From positions 56,124,914 through 56,188,913 of the forward strand of contig NC_016132.3 of assembly GCF_000005505.3 (NCBI RefSeq): 64,000 nt of DNA. Direction: 5' to 3'. This document shows, one piece after another, positions 34,569 through 46,189 of the stretch. The stretch comes from Brachypodium distachyon (lineage: Eukaryota; Streptophyta; Magnoliopsida; Poales; Poaceae). Made by a program: the position numbers and the translations under genes. Under the pieces are notes generated by a model. That model worked only from the letters and a program-made list of their open reading frames with translations. It had not been told where the DNA came from and did not search any database. Every line of letters starts with the position of its first letter. Within the stretch, counting starts at the first letter, position 1.

Positions 34569-36285
34569 TCATTGGACGGCTGGCCAGTCCTTTCTAATCT
34601 CGAAGTAGTAACTCATCTCCAAGTAGCACTTGCCATCATCATCAATAAACTGGCAAAAAAAACACCAAACATTTTAATTGCAGAACGAATTACTAGAGCA
34701 ATTGCATTGTCACCTTTAATTTAGCACAAACTGAACAACAAACATGTCGAGCAGAGAAAGTGATTAATAGCACAAAATTGGACTTAATCTTGGCAAGTGT
34801 ATGTATTACCTTCAATTTGGCAGAATAGGATCCTCTTGCAAACATGCCAGCAGGTGTGGTCTCTTCTTCACCCTCATATGTGTAGGGTTCTGCCTGGGGA
34901 CTGAAAGTCCCCAGCATCATCTTCTGGTTCTCCACTGCAATCAGGGAACAACGAATTCAACTACTTCAAAGGAATACATGTATAAAAAACCTCAGATCAC
35001 ACGAAATTAAGCCTACTCATGTACCAGAGATCTTGATCAAAATCAAACAGACCACACATATATGATCACTTGATCAGTGAAAGAAATTTCATCAGCATTT
35101 TGTGTGACATAAATTTCGTCAGCTTTTATCTTGTTATTAACTGCGGCAATTACAACATCTTTTATACTGGAATCCAAGGGGAAATATAGTCTTTTTGTAT
35201 CTGGTGCAAATAGTACACTCCATCTTGAAACGAAATCGATCAGGAAGCTATTACGTTATCTAAAATGTCCTAAACATTGATCTAAGTATACGCTCCTAAA
35301 AAAGAAGTATGCGAAGTTCGGAATCTTTGGTACTGAAGAACACCACAAGCAATTAATAGAATCATTTACCCTGGCATTCTAAAAGAATAATCCATGTCAC
35401 CTGTCACTTTCAAATAGAGGTATAATTCAAACCATCATTTTCACGTCACTTTTTAAGGAAGATCGATGGGAGACTTGAAGAAGAATCAATGGATATAGAG
35501 CAGATCTGGTAGAGTTGAAAGGAGTTGATCATGTTTGTGCGCATATATGTGGTGTCACCTCTTAATCCAGACTTCCAGACGGTGTTGGTGTACTTGAGCC
35601 CTGACACGATGTTGTTGGAGACGATGAATGAGAAGCGGAAGCTGTAGGCGCTGCCGTCCTTGAGCGCGAAGGCGTAACCCTTCTCGTCCGCCACGAAGGG
35701 GATCGGCAGGACGAGGTCAGGCCGGTCCGGCGACAGGATAGTCAGGTTCAGCACCTTCACCTCCGGTTCCGCAGTCTCTGCATCCATCAAAGAAATCGAA
35801 AAAATAGTAATTCAGAACCGATCGGTAGTACTACATCGTATTTGTTCATGTGTTGTTGCGAGGCAAGAAAAAATAATTTCAGGATCGATACGAAGTTGAT
35901 ATCGAGTAGGTGAAGAGGGTGTTGTGATGTTAACCTCCAAGCTGTTCTGTGTCAACCTGCCCAAGGAGTTGCTCCTTCCACCTCCTCAGGCTCTCATCAT
36001 CCTACATTGATCAGTGGTAGAAATCAGAAGAAGAAGATCACAGGAAGGAAGGAAGGGATCCATCGATTAATTGATGCTAGATAGGAGGCATTATTTTCTC
36101 CGAAACGAACCAAATTAGAAGTCCCGATTGGACGATTGATTGGCACCTACCTTGTCGAGCTCGAGTTGCTCCTTGAGGGGCACCTGGGGGCCGAGCACGA
36201 CGGCGCGCTTGGCCTCCTCGTCCTCCTCCTCCTCCTCTGGCGGCGCGTGGTCGTTGTTCACGTGCTCCTTGTCCTTATTGTCCAT
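34569..36285 (-). CDS. Rho GDP-dissociation inhibitor (RhoGDI)
   Basis: Five minus-strand exons: 36151-36285, 35935-36001, 35559-35777, 34810-34934 and 34569-34649, giving 208 aa. All introns are GT-AG and the phases fit. The N-terminus is acidic (run of Glu, EEEEEDEEAKRAVVLGP), followed by LKEQLELDKDDESLRRWK, the arm that contacts the GTPase switch regions. The immunoglobulin-like domain holds DLVLPIPF, KDGSAYSFRFSFIV, SGLKYTN, FSPQAEPYTY, the PAGMFARGSYSAK segment, and ends SYYFEIRKDWPAVQ. RhoGDIs extract prenylated ROP/RAC GTPases from membranes and keep them GDP-bound in the cytosol. The ATG at 36285 in GCCGCCATGG is chosen over the in-frame ATG at 36378 because it matches the usual family start better. 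Confidence 0.93.
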
Positions 36286-36791
36286 GGCGGCCGGCAAGGC
36301 TGCAGACGCTACGGCGCACGCACCGTTTCCCGCTGCGAGGCTCCCTTCCTCGCACCACCCTCTTACGCGGCTAGGCAAGGCAAGGCAGGGGAAGGAACGG
36401 GACGGAGGATCTGCGGGGGTAGTTAACTACCACGGCGGCGATCGGAGTAGAGGGGAGGAAGGAAGCGGGCGCCCTGCGCTGCGCTCTGTATCCTTTATCT
36501 TTTCCGCCTTTACTATTTTAACAGGGGCGGAATCGGTGGTGGCAAGGGCGATGGGGGCAATGGCAGCGCGAGAAGAATGCGCGGCGCCAACCAAATTCCC
36601 AGCCCTCCGAGACTAATCGCGACAGTTGCGCCGATCCAGGGCGGGCTCTTCGCGGGCCGCGGATGACCAGGCACACCTGGCCAGCCCCCGTATGGGCCTC
36701 CATCTCGCAGGTCGAATGGAGACCGTTAGTCTTGGGCTGGGCTCACTGGAGAACTGGTCGCGCTCGCAGGTCGCAGCAGGGGGCAGTGGCC
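36286..36791. promoter_or_regulatory. Head-to-head intergenic region, RhoGDI and PPR
   Basis: About 500 bp separate the RhoGDI start (minus) from the P-type PPR start (plus). It is GC-rich and must hold both 5' UTRs and both promoters. No TATA box is obvious in either direction. Confidence 0.55.
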
Positions 36792-38294
36792 ATGGGGGGA
36801 GGAGCAACGCCGGTGAGGTGGCCGCGGGTGCTGGCGCCGGCGCACCTGGCCGGAGCTATACGCCGGCAGAAGAACCCGCTCGAGGCCGCGCGCCTGTACG
36901 ACGACGCGCCCCGCTGGTACGCGCGCTCCTCCTACCGCCATAGCGACACCGTCCACGCATCCCTCCTCGGTGCCGCTTCCGCGTCCCCTTCGCTCCTCCC
37001 GTCTCTCCTCCGCCGCATCCTGCGCTCCTCCCCCTCCGCCGACGCCCTGCTCGCCTCGTCCATCCCGCACCTCCCTCCCGAGGACGCCGTCACCATATTC
37101 CGCTCCTCACTCCCTTCCTCCCCCGCCCCGTCCTGGTCCCTCTCCTTCTCCGCCCTCCTCCGCCGCCTCCTCTCCCGCGGTCTCCTCCCCGAAGCTGCCA
37201 GGCTCCTTGCCGACTTCCAGGGGCGCCCTGAAGTGTCTGTATCATCCGAAGACATCAGCCTGCTTATCTCGGAGATGTGCCGCGTGCGGCGGCCTGACCT
37301 CGCGCTTCAGGTGCTCGAAGAAATGCCTGGTCAGTGTCTTGCGCCTGACAGAGGCGCGTACCACACGATCGTTCCTGCGCTCTGCAATGCCGGCATGCTC
37401 GAGGAGGCTACGCATGTCGTCTACTCCATGCTGTGGCGCGTGTCGCAGCGGGGCTGTGACGTGGATGTCGTGGTGTACCGGGCGTTGCTGGTCGCACTCT
37501 GCGCAGCTGGCCAGGGTGAACAGGCAGAGATAGTGCTGGATAAGATTATCAGGAAGGGGTTGAGGACTCCAGGCAGTAGGCGCTCTCTTCGTGTGCCAAT
37601 GCTTGGAGGGCTTAGCATCGATGACGCCCGGGAAGCCATTGATCGGGCATTGGTTGTGCGAGGTGGGCGGACTGTTGCAAGCTTTGAATCCATGGTTCTT
37701 GATCTCTATGACGAAGGATGCTTGAATGAGGCAGATAATTTGTGTAAGGACATGGGCAAGAAGGGGTTCAAACCAACAATATGCATGTATGAAGCCAAAA
37801 TCATTGCTTTATGCAGGGAACAGAGGGTAGATGATGCAATCAAGGTGTTGGAGGAGGAGTTGGCCAAGAGTGGTCTAGTTCCGACTGTGACAACATATAA
37901 CTTGTTAATGAAGGGTCTTTGCGATATTATGCAATCAATGAAGGCCCTAGGATTCCTGAAAAGAATGGATAAGCAGCTTGGCTGTGTTGCTCGAAAGGAG
38001 ACTTTCTCTATCTTGATCAAGGGCTTGTGTTCGGAAAGTCAGTTTGTTGAGGCGGCAAGGGTTATGGAGAGGATGGTGAAGGGCCACCGTCGCCCTGAAA
38101 GAACTGAATTCAGCAATGTCATTGAAGGATTGTGTTATCTTGGCAGAACATACGATGCATTGTTATGGCTAGAGGAGATGATCGACCATGGAGAAACACC
38201 TGATGTCCGTGTTTGGTCTTCTTTGGTTTCGTCGGCTTTAGGATTAGGAGAAAGTGTTGTGGTTGCAGCTGCATGCGAATTGGTTATTCAATAG
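36792..38294 (+). CDS. P-type PPR protein, At1g05600-like
   Basis: Single exon, 500 aa from ATG at 36792. The earlier in-frame ATG at 36663 gives no family-like sequence, whereas [20 protein letters not shown] right after 36792 looks like the conserved start of this PPR group. Units of 35 residues include [74 protein letters not shown] and [20 protein letters not shown]-class members bind organellar transcripts for stability, splicing or end processing. The link to At1g05600 is from memory of its domain layout and length (about 500 aa). Confidence 0.88.
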   Translation: MGGGATPVRWPRVLAPAHLAGAIRRQKNPLEAARLYDDAPRWYARSSYRHSDTVHASLLGAASASPSLLPSLLRRILRSSPSADALLASSIPHLPPEDAVTIFRSSLPSSPAPSWSLSFSALLRRLLSRGLLPEAARLLADFQGRPEVSVSSEDISLLISEMCRVRRPDLALQVLEEMPGQCLAPDRGAYHTIVPALCNAGMLEEATHVVYSMLWRVSQRGCDVDVVVYRALLVALCAAGQGEQAEIVLDKIIRKGLRTPGSRRSLRVPMLGGLSIDDAREAIDRALVVRGGRTVASFESMVLDLYDEGCLNEADNLCKDMGKKGFKPTICMYEAKIIALCREQRVDDAIKVLEEELAKSGLVPTVTTYNLLMKGLCDIMQSMKALGFLKRMDKQLGCVARKETFSILIKGLCSESQFVEAARVMERMVKGHRRPERTEFSNVIEGLCYLGRTYDALLWLEEMIDHGETPDVRVWSSLVSSALGLGESVVVAAACELVIQ

Positions 38295-38418
38295 AGGACT
38301 TCCTTATATTTAACGCTGAAGTTAAGAAGGAAGTGTCCCTATGGAGATTGGCACTTAAGCACTGAACACTTTGCCAGTTTTGATAAATATCAACAGCTGA
38401 GGAATTGAGCTGACACCC

Positions 38419-38716
38419 TGCGTTCACTAGCTTGAGGTTTGTTGGGTGCTGATTATCGGTGTTTTCGGCCCAACACCTGTTTGGTGAATTGTTAGCTGCA
38501 TCCTGCCATCATGTTGAAAACCTTGGTGCTGTCACATCAACGCTGAAGGCAAAGAAGACCGACGGGTGTGTCCACTAGCATGAGGAGGTCTGTGGGGTGC
38601 TGATTATCGCTGTTCCGGCCCAACACCTGTTTGATGAATTGTTAGCTGCATCCTGCCATTATGATGAAAACCTTGGTGCTGTCACATCAACGCTGAAGGA
38701 AAAGAAGACCGACGGG
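38419..38716 (+). repeat. Tandem duplication (about 148 bp x 2) in the PPR 3' flank
   Basis: Copy 1 (38419-38566) and copy 2 (38567-38716) share GGCCCAACACCTGTTTG, TGAATTGTTAGCTGCATCCTG, AAAACCTTGGTGCTGTCACA and GAAGACCGACGGG with few differences. It probably lies in the 3' UTR. Confidence 0.88.
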
Positions 38717-40044
38717 AGAGGTATCTTTCTGTAGACACCGCTAAATGTCTGAATTTCAACCTGTGGAGCAGCCAAGCAGCTCGCAGGTATTAATTCTGAG
38801 GGCATGGGGCTGTTGACGTATTTGTTCTTGAAAGGGAAAATTGGGTGTACTGGCTGGGGTGTTGTTCCTCATGATGAACACGGCACTGGTGTTCGATTGG
38901 CAGCCAACGGTGACTCTTTTTGACGGCTGCGACATGTGTTCAGTGCACGGGCTGAGGCCTTTTTCTGCTCTACTGATACTATCTCTTCCCTGTGGATGGG
39001 CCAAGTGAGATTAGAGATGGATGCAATGCAATCAACTTGGTGAGTGCCCTGCAATTTAGGGAGCGTGATAAAGCTGATGCTGGATAAAGGACCTTAAGTC
39101 TGCTTGATGTGTTTTTTTGGCGTTGAGATTAAACTGGTGTGTTGCGTGTGACTAGGGGTTGTGGCAAGTTCACCCAGTGTCTGGTGAAGCATGGTGTCCA
39201 TTGTAGAACCGTCGATTTCTATCTTGTAGACAGACCAAGTCCCAGACATGTTTTGGGTGTACATGCCACATCTTAATAAAAGAGCAAATCCTGTTGACAA
39301 AAGTATTGTCTACTTAAGTGAACTCACATTTTCTATCATCATTTCCTAATTATGGTGAGGAACCCAATATAGCTTTGCCTTGAGAGATTAACCTGCCATT
39401 CTGATGTACAACTAAAACTAATCCATTGATATTGACTACATTACTGGCACAAGATATAAAAGAGTTGATGACTCAATGAGTATATTTATATCATTGTATT
39501 TACACAGCTGGCATGATAATCTCCAAGCATAGTAGGTACAAATTACCAGATCTTGTCCTGGCTACAATTCTAAGACCATACAAGCATAGCTACAAAATTG
39601 CTGGATATTTTCTAGGCTAGTAAAATTGCTGGATCATCCTAACATAGCTACAAAATTGCTGGATCATCCTATTGCCGGATTTTATCCTGGCCGCGTCATC
39701 CAAGCAGAGGTGTACAAAATTGCTGGATATTCTCCAAGCTGAGCTGCCGGATGAGGACATTGCCGGATCTTCTCCGAGTTGCCGGGTCTTCTTTTCCACA
39801 AACCAGTGACCTAACAGTATAGCCCATGTCCCTTTTGCTCTTCGGCCGGGAAATTTTGCTCAGGAACCATGGGCGGAGGGGTGGCAAACATCAGCTCATT
39901 CCGGCGGCCGTCCACCATCCAAAATTGCCGGAATGATCATGATGTCGCTCATCTGACTACGACTACTCTAGTAGTTACACCAAGTGCTATGTGTGTTAAA
40001 AAAAAGAGTGCTATGCGTGTTAAAGCAATGCAAGGGTTCAGTAC
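38717..40044. other. Intergenic between convergent PPR and MADS genes
   Basis: No coding frame is recognised. Small repeats of AAATTGCTGGAT...ATCCT occur several times from 39595 to 39730. The remaining sequence looks like old non-coding DNA. Confidence 0.5.
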
Positions 40045-41205
40045 TCATCGTCGCGCACCATCTCTGAGGTAGGGCAGGTCCTCGATGTTTGAAGAGTTCT
40101 GGCTGGTGGTACCGGAGCCGGAGCACTGGAAGTCGTTGGACGAGCAGTACAGCGTGTCGTTGCAGCTCACGTAGTTCATGGCGTCGCCACCACCGTTGCC
40201 CATGCCGAGGTAGCCGGGCGCCGTCGTGTACAAGTTGTTGTCGGTGAACAGATCTGGGCACCAACCTGCTGGCACGATGGCGTTGCAGGCCGGCTCCGCG
40301 GTGCGCCACATGGTCAGATCATCGTTGGCGTTGCTCGGCATCTGCATCTGTGATGAGCTGCCCATGGGCGCCGCGTAGCCCGTGTTGCCGCCAGTGTATT
40401 GGAAGCCACCGTACGCTGGATGGGAGATGGCATTCTGTTGTTGCTGCTGCTGAGAGTAGAAGGAACCCTGTGCTAGCTGCCCGTGGTAGTTGCCGCCATT
40501 AATGCCAGGCGCCATGTCCAGCAGGAAGCCGCGGGCGTCGCACGCAGGCTGCGCGACGTTCATGTTGGGAAAGCCGTAGTACCCAGGGCCAGGCTGCATC
40601 ATGTTCATGGCATTGGCGTCCCATATGGCCTGACGGTCGAGGCGGCCGTCGACGGGCTCCTCCATCTCGTAGTAACCGCCATCCAAACCCACGAAGCTTC
40701 CACCGATGCACGGATCAACGGCGTCGTCGTCGTCATGTTCCGGCAAGCCGAGCGCCTTCTTCCTCTCGGCGGTGGCCAACAGCGCGGCGTCGACGGACTC
40801 GAGAACCGCGCGCAGCTCGTCGAGGCTCATCCCGTTGAGCTCCGCGTCGGGCGGCGCGAGCGCGGCGGGGCCCTTGTGGAGCACCCTGGCGAGCTTGGCT
40901 TCCTCCTTGCCCAGGTTCCCCTCCAGGTACCTCAGATGCGTGTGCTCCGCGCGCTTCTCGGCGGGGAGCGCGCGGTACCTCTCGAGGACGCCCTCCTCCG
41001 TCTCCCACACCTCCGGAGGAGGCGCGGCGCCGTTGGGTCCTCCGGCGGCGGGGGCGGGGGCGCCGAGGACGACCGCGACGGGCACGCTGCAGAGCGTGGA
41101 GAGCTCCGACGCCATCTTCAGCAGCCCCTTCTTCCGGGTCGCGAAGGCCGCGGACCGCTTCCGCCTGTCGCTGATGAGCCTCATCGAGGTCTTGCCGCGC
41201 CCCAT
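40045..41205 (-). CDS. Type I MADS-box transcription factor
   Basis: Single exon, 386 aa, ATG at 41205. Residues 1-60 are a MADS domain: MGRGKTSMRLISDRRKRSA, then TRKKGLLKMASELSTLCSVP, with a hydrophobic strand AVVLG. There is no K-box. A charged helical stretch follows (EGVLERYRALPAEKRAEHTH). The C-terminal half is rich in Gly, Asn, Tyr and Gln, with a run of six Q near residue 260. Lack of introns and of a keratin-like domain are typical of type I (M-type, beta or gamma) genes, which often act in female gametophyte or endosperm as dimers. A subgroup cannot be fixed from sequence alone. The long plus-strand ORFs over it are shadows. Confidence 0.92.
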   Translation of the reverse strand: MGRGKTSMRLISDRRKRSAAFATRKKGLLKMASELSTLCSVPVAVVLGAPAPAAGGPNGAAPPPEVWETEEGVLERYRALPAEKRAEHTHLRYLEGNLGKEEAKLARVLHKGPAALAPPDAELNGMSLDELRAVLESVDAALLATAERKKALGLPEHDDDDAVDPCIGGSFVGLDGGYYEMEEPVDGRLDRQAIWDANAMNMMQPGPGYYGFPNMNVAQPACDARGFLLDMAPGINGGNYHGQLAQGSFYSQQQQQQNAISHPAYGGFQYTGGNTGYAAPMGSSSQMQMPSNANDDLTMWRTAEPACNAIVPAGWCPDLFTDNNLYTTAPGYLGMGNGGGDAMNYVSCNDTLYCSSNDFQCSGSGTTSQNSSNIEDLPYLRDGARR

Positions 41206-41635
41206 TGCTGGCTGCCCGTGCTTTGCTTTGCTCGATCGTTCTTCTCGGGTCGGGTTCGCTCGCGTATCCGGTGGCTGAAATCTATGGCTGCGCGGCGGTT
41301 GTACTGTAGCCTACCGGTTGCCGGATCGGCATATAAATAGACGCTCGAGCACCCCCACCCCCCCGCGGCCTGTTTGCACCGGACGCGGATCTGTACGTAT
41401 CTCCGGCAATTAATGCTAGATCTCCCCTTTCCTTGTTTCCCCCCAAAGTTAGAAGTTAGAACACAGGAAGCGATTTCTGAGAAGGAGAGTCGAGCAGCAA
41501 ACGGATTTCATTATAGACGACGATGTACATACACAACACAACACAGCGCAACACAGGACGATCGGTAATTTTCAAGTAATAACACCATAGCTCTCTCGAT
41601 GGGAAGTCTCTGACGGTGGAGTATTGTTTCAGCTT
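41206..41635. other. Spacer, MADS promoter and 3' end of the RIN4-like gene
   Basis: Contains the MADS upstream region and a run of C near 41350. ATATAAATAG at 41331-41340 reads as a TATA box on the plus strand only, so it is not in the right orientation for the MADS gene. Confidence 0.4.
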
Positions 41636-43030
41636 TCAGGCGATGCAGTTCAGGCCCAGGCACCCTCCCAGCAGATTCCTCAGCAGCTTCTTCTGCAACA
41701 CGAACAAAGAGATAAATCAGCATTAGGATCGATCGATCTTGCCGCAATTTACAGTTCAATCTCATGTTTTGGCAAAGTAGCTAGAGCCTTTGCATTATCC
41801 AAAGTAAAGACACTTGCAAAAAGCTCAGAGTATCTTCTTAAAGAAAAGGTTCAGATTATCTTTCCAGAAAGGAAAAGAAGTCCAGATTATCCTCAAGAAA
41901 AAGGCTTATGTCAATCACATGACAGGAAACTAGCTATAGCTAATCAAAAGTAAATCCACTTGCCTACAAAAAGGCTCAAGCAAAGCAAAGTAAACAGAAA
42001 TTTCCAGTAATCGCGGAACAAGATTAGATTAGCTAGAATCACACGGTTAATGATGGACTTGCCTTCTGCACCTTGCAGATCACGTTGGGGGAGATCTTGT
42101 ACAGGTCCTCGTCCACCGCCGCCGCCACCTTCGGCTTCCGCCTCTGCTGCTGCTCGTTCGCGCGCTGCTGCTGCTGTTGCTTCTTTCTGCCTCCTCCCTT
42201 CTTCTTCCTCGCTGGCGCAGCAGCCAAGTCGGCCTTCTCCTCCCCCTTAACTCGAATGACGCACTGCATTTTCAATTCATCACATGTACAGTCAACAGTG
42301 AGTTCTCAGTTGGGACTTCAGTGAGCTAAACTGATCTGGAATTAGTAAATGATGTTCTTGCGATTAAAGAAAGATGGTGATTTTGTCAGACCTTGCTGTA
42401 GCTGTATGGCGTGGCGGCGAAGTGGGGCACCTTGAAGAGGTCGACGTCGTCCTCCCCAGCTTGCGCCGTGAAGAAGAAGGTGCCAGGCTCGAAGTACTGG
42501 GCGACAGGCAGGTCGTCGTCCCACAGGTTCCAGTCGCCGAACGCCGGGATCTGTCTCCACTTGTTGCAGCAGTCGTCTTGCGCCTGTCGTCAGAAACAAA
42601 ACAAAATGGAACGAACGAACTTAGTCGCTGCATGTTTCTCTTTTCTTCCTAACTATAAAACAAATGTACTGTAAAAAAAAGTTTGGTTGAAAGAAACAGA
42701 GGAGCTAAGGACATCGAGGAGAAGAAGATAAGAATCATCTGAACAGTACTATGAAGAATCTGTAAAGGTTGTTATAGTGTTATGAAACTTTGATCTAACT
42801 GGATACGTCAAATTTTCAGGTGATCGAAACAGTACTATTTTCAATGTAGGCAGGACATACTCTTGTTGAAGAAGAAAAAGAGCATAGCATAGTACTACAA
42901 TAGAAGAACACGCACAATGGCAAGATCTACGAAGCGTCTGCTAATTCTGCCCAGTGCAGAACGACAATGGCAAGATCTACGAAGTATCTAGAACCGATGC
43001 ATAAATCGTAACTCCATTGCTCACCTCCAT
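41636..43030 (-). CDS. Small RIN4/NOI-like protein
   Basis: Four minus-strand exons: 43025-43030 (only ATG GAG), 42392-42583, 42063-42263 and 41636-41692, giving 151 aa. The start reads MEAQDDCCNKWRQIPAFGDW; PAFGDW followed by an acidic patch, LPVAQYFEPG and a short aromatic run resembles the AvrRpt-cleavage (NOI) motif PxFGxW of RIN4-related proteins. The middle is Lys/Gln-rich and low complexity (KKKGGGRKKQQQQQ). The C-terminus KKLLRNLLGGCLGLNCIA carries two cysteines that could be acylated, but this is speculative. Intron 3 uses a GC donor (AAG|GCAAGT). Family members are membrane-tethered regulators of immune signalling or exocytosis. The assignment is moderate because the motif match is short. 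Confidence 0.6.
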
Positions 43031-45285
43031 CTCGCAGCTAATCTCAACCTGAAGACGAAGAGGCAGATGCGAGGAGAAGAGCAGCAGCAGGGAGGGACAG
43101 ACAAAGCTCTAGTGGAACTGAGGGTGATGCAGTAAACACACGGCAGAAGAAGCCCCTATACATAGGCGGCCGAAAGAGGCTCGGGTAAAGGGAATGTGGG
43201 GGCACGCACGTACATTAACTTTACGAAAAGCCGGCGAGAAAGCGAGCGCCCCCAGTTTATTACCCCTACTGATACGAGGCAATGAGTACTGTGCTGCTGC
43301 TTCATTTGACTCATCATACAGGCAGTCACGCACGACACACCCTCCCCTCGCTTTCCGAGCTAGTGTCCCTAGTGCTTGCACTGATGATGCTCTTCTTTCC
43401 TGTGGCCAGCTATTTTACTGTCCTCCTCTCAAATGTTCAGCCAAAAGAAGTGTCTCTCTCTCCTTCTCTTTCAGTTAAAAGAAACTGTGGCCTAGTGTAT
43501 TACTGTTAGCTTCTCTCTCTCTCATTGTCTCACTCTGGGTGTGGCAGTAAAGGTGTTGGCTTTTGGCAACAAGTCTTGCGACGGTAATGATAAACGATGA
43601 GTGAGTGTCGCGTGCTTTTGTCACCAGGGGAGAGAAAGGCAGGTCGTTCCGCCAGGGCTCTCCTCCCGGCAGGAGCTGCTGCGGCCCGCGGCTGCGCGCA
43701 TGTTTGAGCGAGAAACAAAAGCGGCAAAAAAGTGGGCGCTTTTCCTTTGGAACCATGCCCAAAATCACAATCATGCTTCGGGCTCCGCAGATGCACGCTT
43801 CGGCCCTTTCCACGCACACCGCCGGGCGTCGTCTCACGGTTATTACAGACCAGGGCAGGCCATGAAAGGAGGGCTAAGCTAGCTTAGGAGCGTGCCTGAC
43901 TAATTAACTAGCAACCGTGTTCTTTTTAGGCTGAAATAACTAATGGTGCACTTGTTGTCGTGTCTTACACTCTGACGGATATGTGGAGTGACCCGTAATT
44001 GATCAGGGAATGAATACAGAGTGGCGTAGAGGCAGCTTTTGCCGTGGGTTCTCTAAACCGGTTTCCAAACAAACTTGTGTTATAAGAAAAAGTTTCTAAA
44101 GATTCATTGTGGCCCTCGGCTCGTACAACTCTCACTCTGGGAATCTCTCTTTTCCTTTGAAGCTCTTTAGGGAATCTCTCACGAGTCATTTCTTCTTTGT
44201 CAAGGAAAACGGAAGTTCTTTGCTAATGTAAAGGCATAAGCAGTGTAGGCCATTTCTCTTAGAACAGCTCTAGCAGGCCTTGTGGATATCTCCATGGGCT
44301 TTTCCCGTTGGGCCAGGTAAGGGCCTTTTGGAATCTACTTTGACAAAGACAGGACGTTTAGGAACCTGCCGGTTAACAAAAATCACGGCCCACGTAGCGA
44401 GCTTCTTTTCTGTTTTCACTCCTTTATCTTTTCCAGGTTTTAAACCTCCTTTTGATTGAAAGCTAGTACTCCTGCCTGTGTGTTTAGGCTTTCAATGTGT
44501 GTCTGCCTTAGGGACAGGGACAGCGCAGTTGTCCTAAAGCGACATTCAGATCTGCTTTTCATGCTGTTGCGAAGTGCAGCTCCTTCTGGTTCTTATCCTT
44601 TTTGTGTGCAAATAAACTAGTCAACCTGACTTTTGTATTACTGTATGTATGCCCATGGCAGAACACTTTAGTAGTGTTAACATGGGACATTGGGGCATAT
44701 GGGGCCACCGGCTTTTGATCTTTAACTTCCAAAGTTTGAACCAAAGATGCAGACACAGGTGCCGAGCAGCAACTATGCAAGCATGTAGCAAGATAAAAAG
44801 AGTAGCACAAACCGAACAATTTTACCCAATTAATTCAGTTTCTAACTCGATCACTACTGCAGTGACAGTACATGGTTTTATGAATCGAAGCTGTGTTTTA
44901 GGTGAAATGGAAGCTGTTAACCCCAGCGGTGGAGCCAGCATGTCATGACGACCAGGGCCGATATTCATAGGAGTCTGAAAAGCCCCAGGCCAAATTAAAA
45001 TTCCTTTAAAATTTACCAAAGAAATATTCTTCACGCCCCAGGCCACAGCCCCTGGTTTACCCCATGGACCATGGTGTTGTGGATCCGCTATCCGCTCTTC
45101 CTCCTCTTTCATTACTCAACATCCAAAAAACAGGGAGAGCGAACGTTAATCCATAGATTCCAAGTTTTCAACATGGTCATGTCTTAGTGGCCAGATATGT
45201 CACCTGTGTTTAACCCTCATAATTGACTCCCACTACATGAGGTTTTTTTCTCATTTATTTCACCTACCAAGATTTAAATTATATA
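43031..45285. other. Intergenic, no gene recognised
   Basis: Upstream region of the RIN4-like gene, then mixed sequence. A CT-rich block lies near 43450-43540. The ORFs here lack family signatures. Confidence 0.5.
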
Positions 45286-45397
45286 CCCCCTCTGTCACAT
45301 ATTAAGTGATTCAAATTTGCCCAAATATGAATTTAGCTATACCCAAAAAACGTCTAGATACAATAATATTTCGTCACTTAATATGAAACGGAGGGAG
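45286..45397. mobile_element. Stowaway MITE, 112 bp
   Basis: TA at 45284-45285 and 45398-45399. Left end CCCCCTCTGTCACATATTAAG, right end CTTAATATGAAACGGAGGGAG. It is the intact counterpart of the split copy at 15176/16977. Confidence 0.88.
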
Positions 45398-45975
45398 TAA
45401 CTCATATTTAAAGCCCATGTTGGTGGCAAGACGCCGGAATAAGTCAAATTCGATCCCAAAATTTTGATTGTTTTATGCGTCGGTTGATGCGGACCCTAGA
45501 GAAAATTATATGTATGATTCACTTTTGGGGTCGCACATCGACCAGAGGAGAGAAAAGAACAGGCAATGAGGATGGTTTTTTTAATGTCCATTGAGCATTT
45601 CAAATCCCGTTTATGTTTTGGTTAAAAAACAAGATCGAGAAAAACCTCAATGAAGCATGATAAATTTAAAATATTTAAGTTGCACTACATTTACTCTTGT
45701 TTTATTAAATTTCAGTGAATTTGGGTAGGGACCTGCATGTACCATAGATCTTCTCTTCCCATCATGCAAGATTTAGAGGAACCATCGTTCGATCCATCTC
45801 AGATGAACTAGAAACCGGCCCCCGCGGGCAGCATGTGCATGTAGGCAGGAGCTAGCGCACCCAGGCATGTGCACGTACGTGCTGCGTCGGTGCCTGGGCA
45901 ATGGCGAACAATGGCTTTCGGCTCGCCCGGCAGGCAGACGCACCACCGAGCACATATTCGATTTCACCCGTGAGT

Positions 45976-46033
45976 CCGTGACCGCGGTAGCGCCAACGGA
46001 GGCAACGCCGCGAGCACATGCGCCGCGTCACGG
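45976..46033 (+). promoter_or_regulatory. LTP promoter module, copy a (CCGTGAC ... GTCACGG)
   Basis: CCGTGAC at 45976-45982 and its inverse GTCACGG at 46027-46033, with CACATGCGCCGC just before the second. The same layout stands upstream of the two other LTP copies (48503-48559, 53928-54018). The TATA box follows 41 bp later. Confidence 0.65.
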
Positions 46034-46073
46034 GCGGGCGATGCGATCCCGAGTTCCCCACAGTTCCCCGTGC

Positions 46074-46081
46074 TATATAAA
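46074..46081 (+). promoter_or_regulatory. TATA box of LTP-like gene a
   Basis: TATATAAA, 116 bp upstream of the ATG at 46190. Confidence 0.8.
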
Positions 46082-46189
46082 GTCCGGCATTGGCCACGAC
46101 GAGACCAGATCACACGGACACTCACACTACTACGACACACACACATCAAGCTATTAGCTCTCAAACCGATCAAATTCGATTTTGCTGGG

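Noticed and set aside
36663..36791. Earlier in-frame ATG of the P-type PPR
   Set aside because: The extra 43 residues resemble no targeting peptide and the conserved family start begins at 36792.
40483..41340. 285-codon plus ORF opposite the MADS gene
   Set aside because: Antisense shadow of the MADS coding frame.
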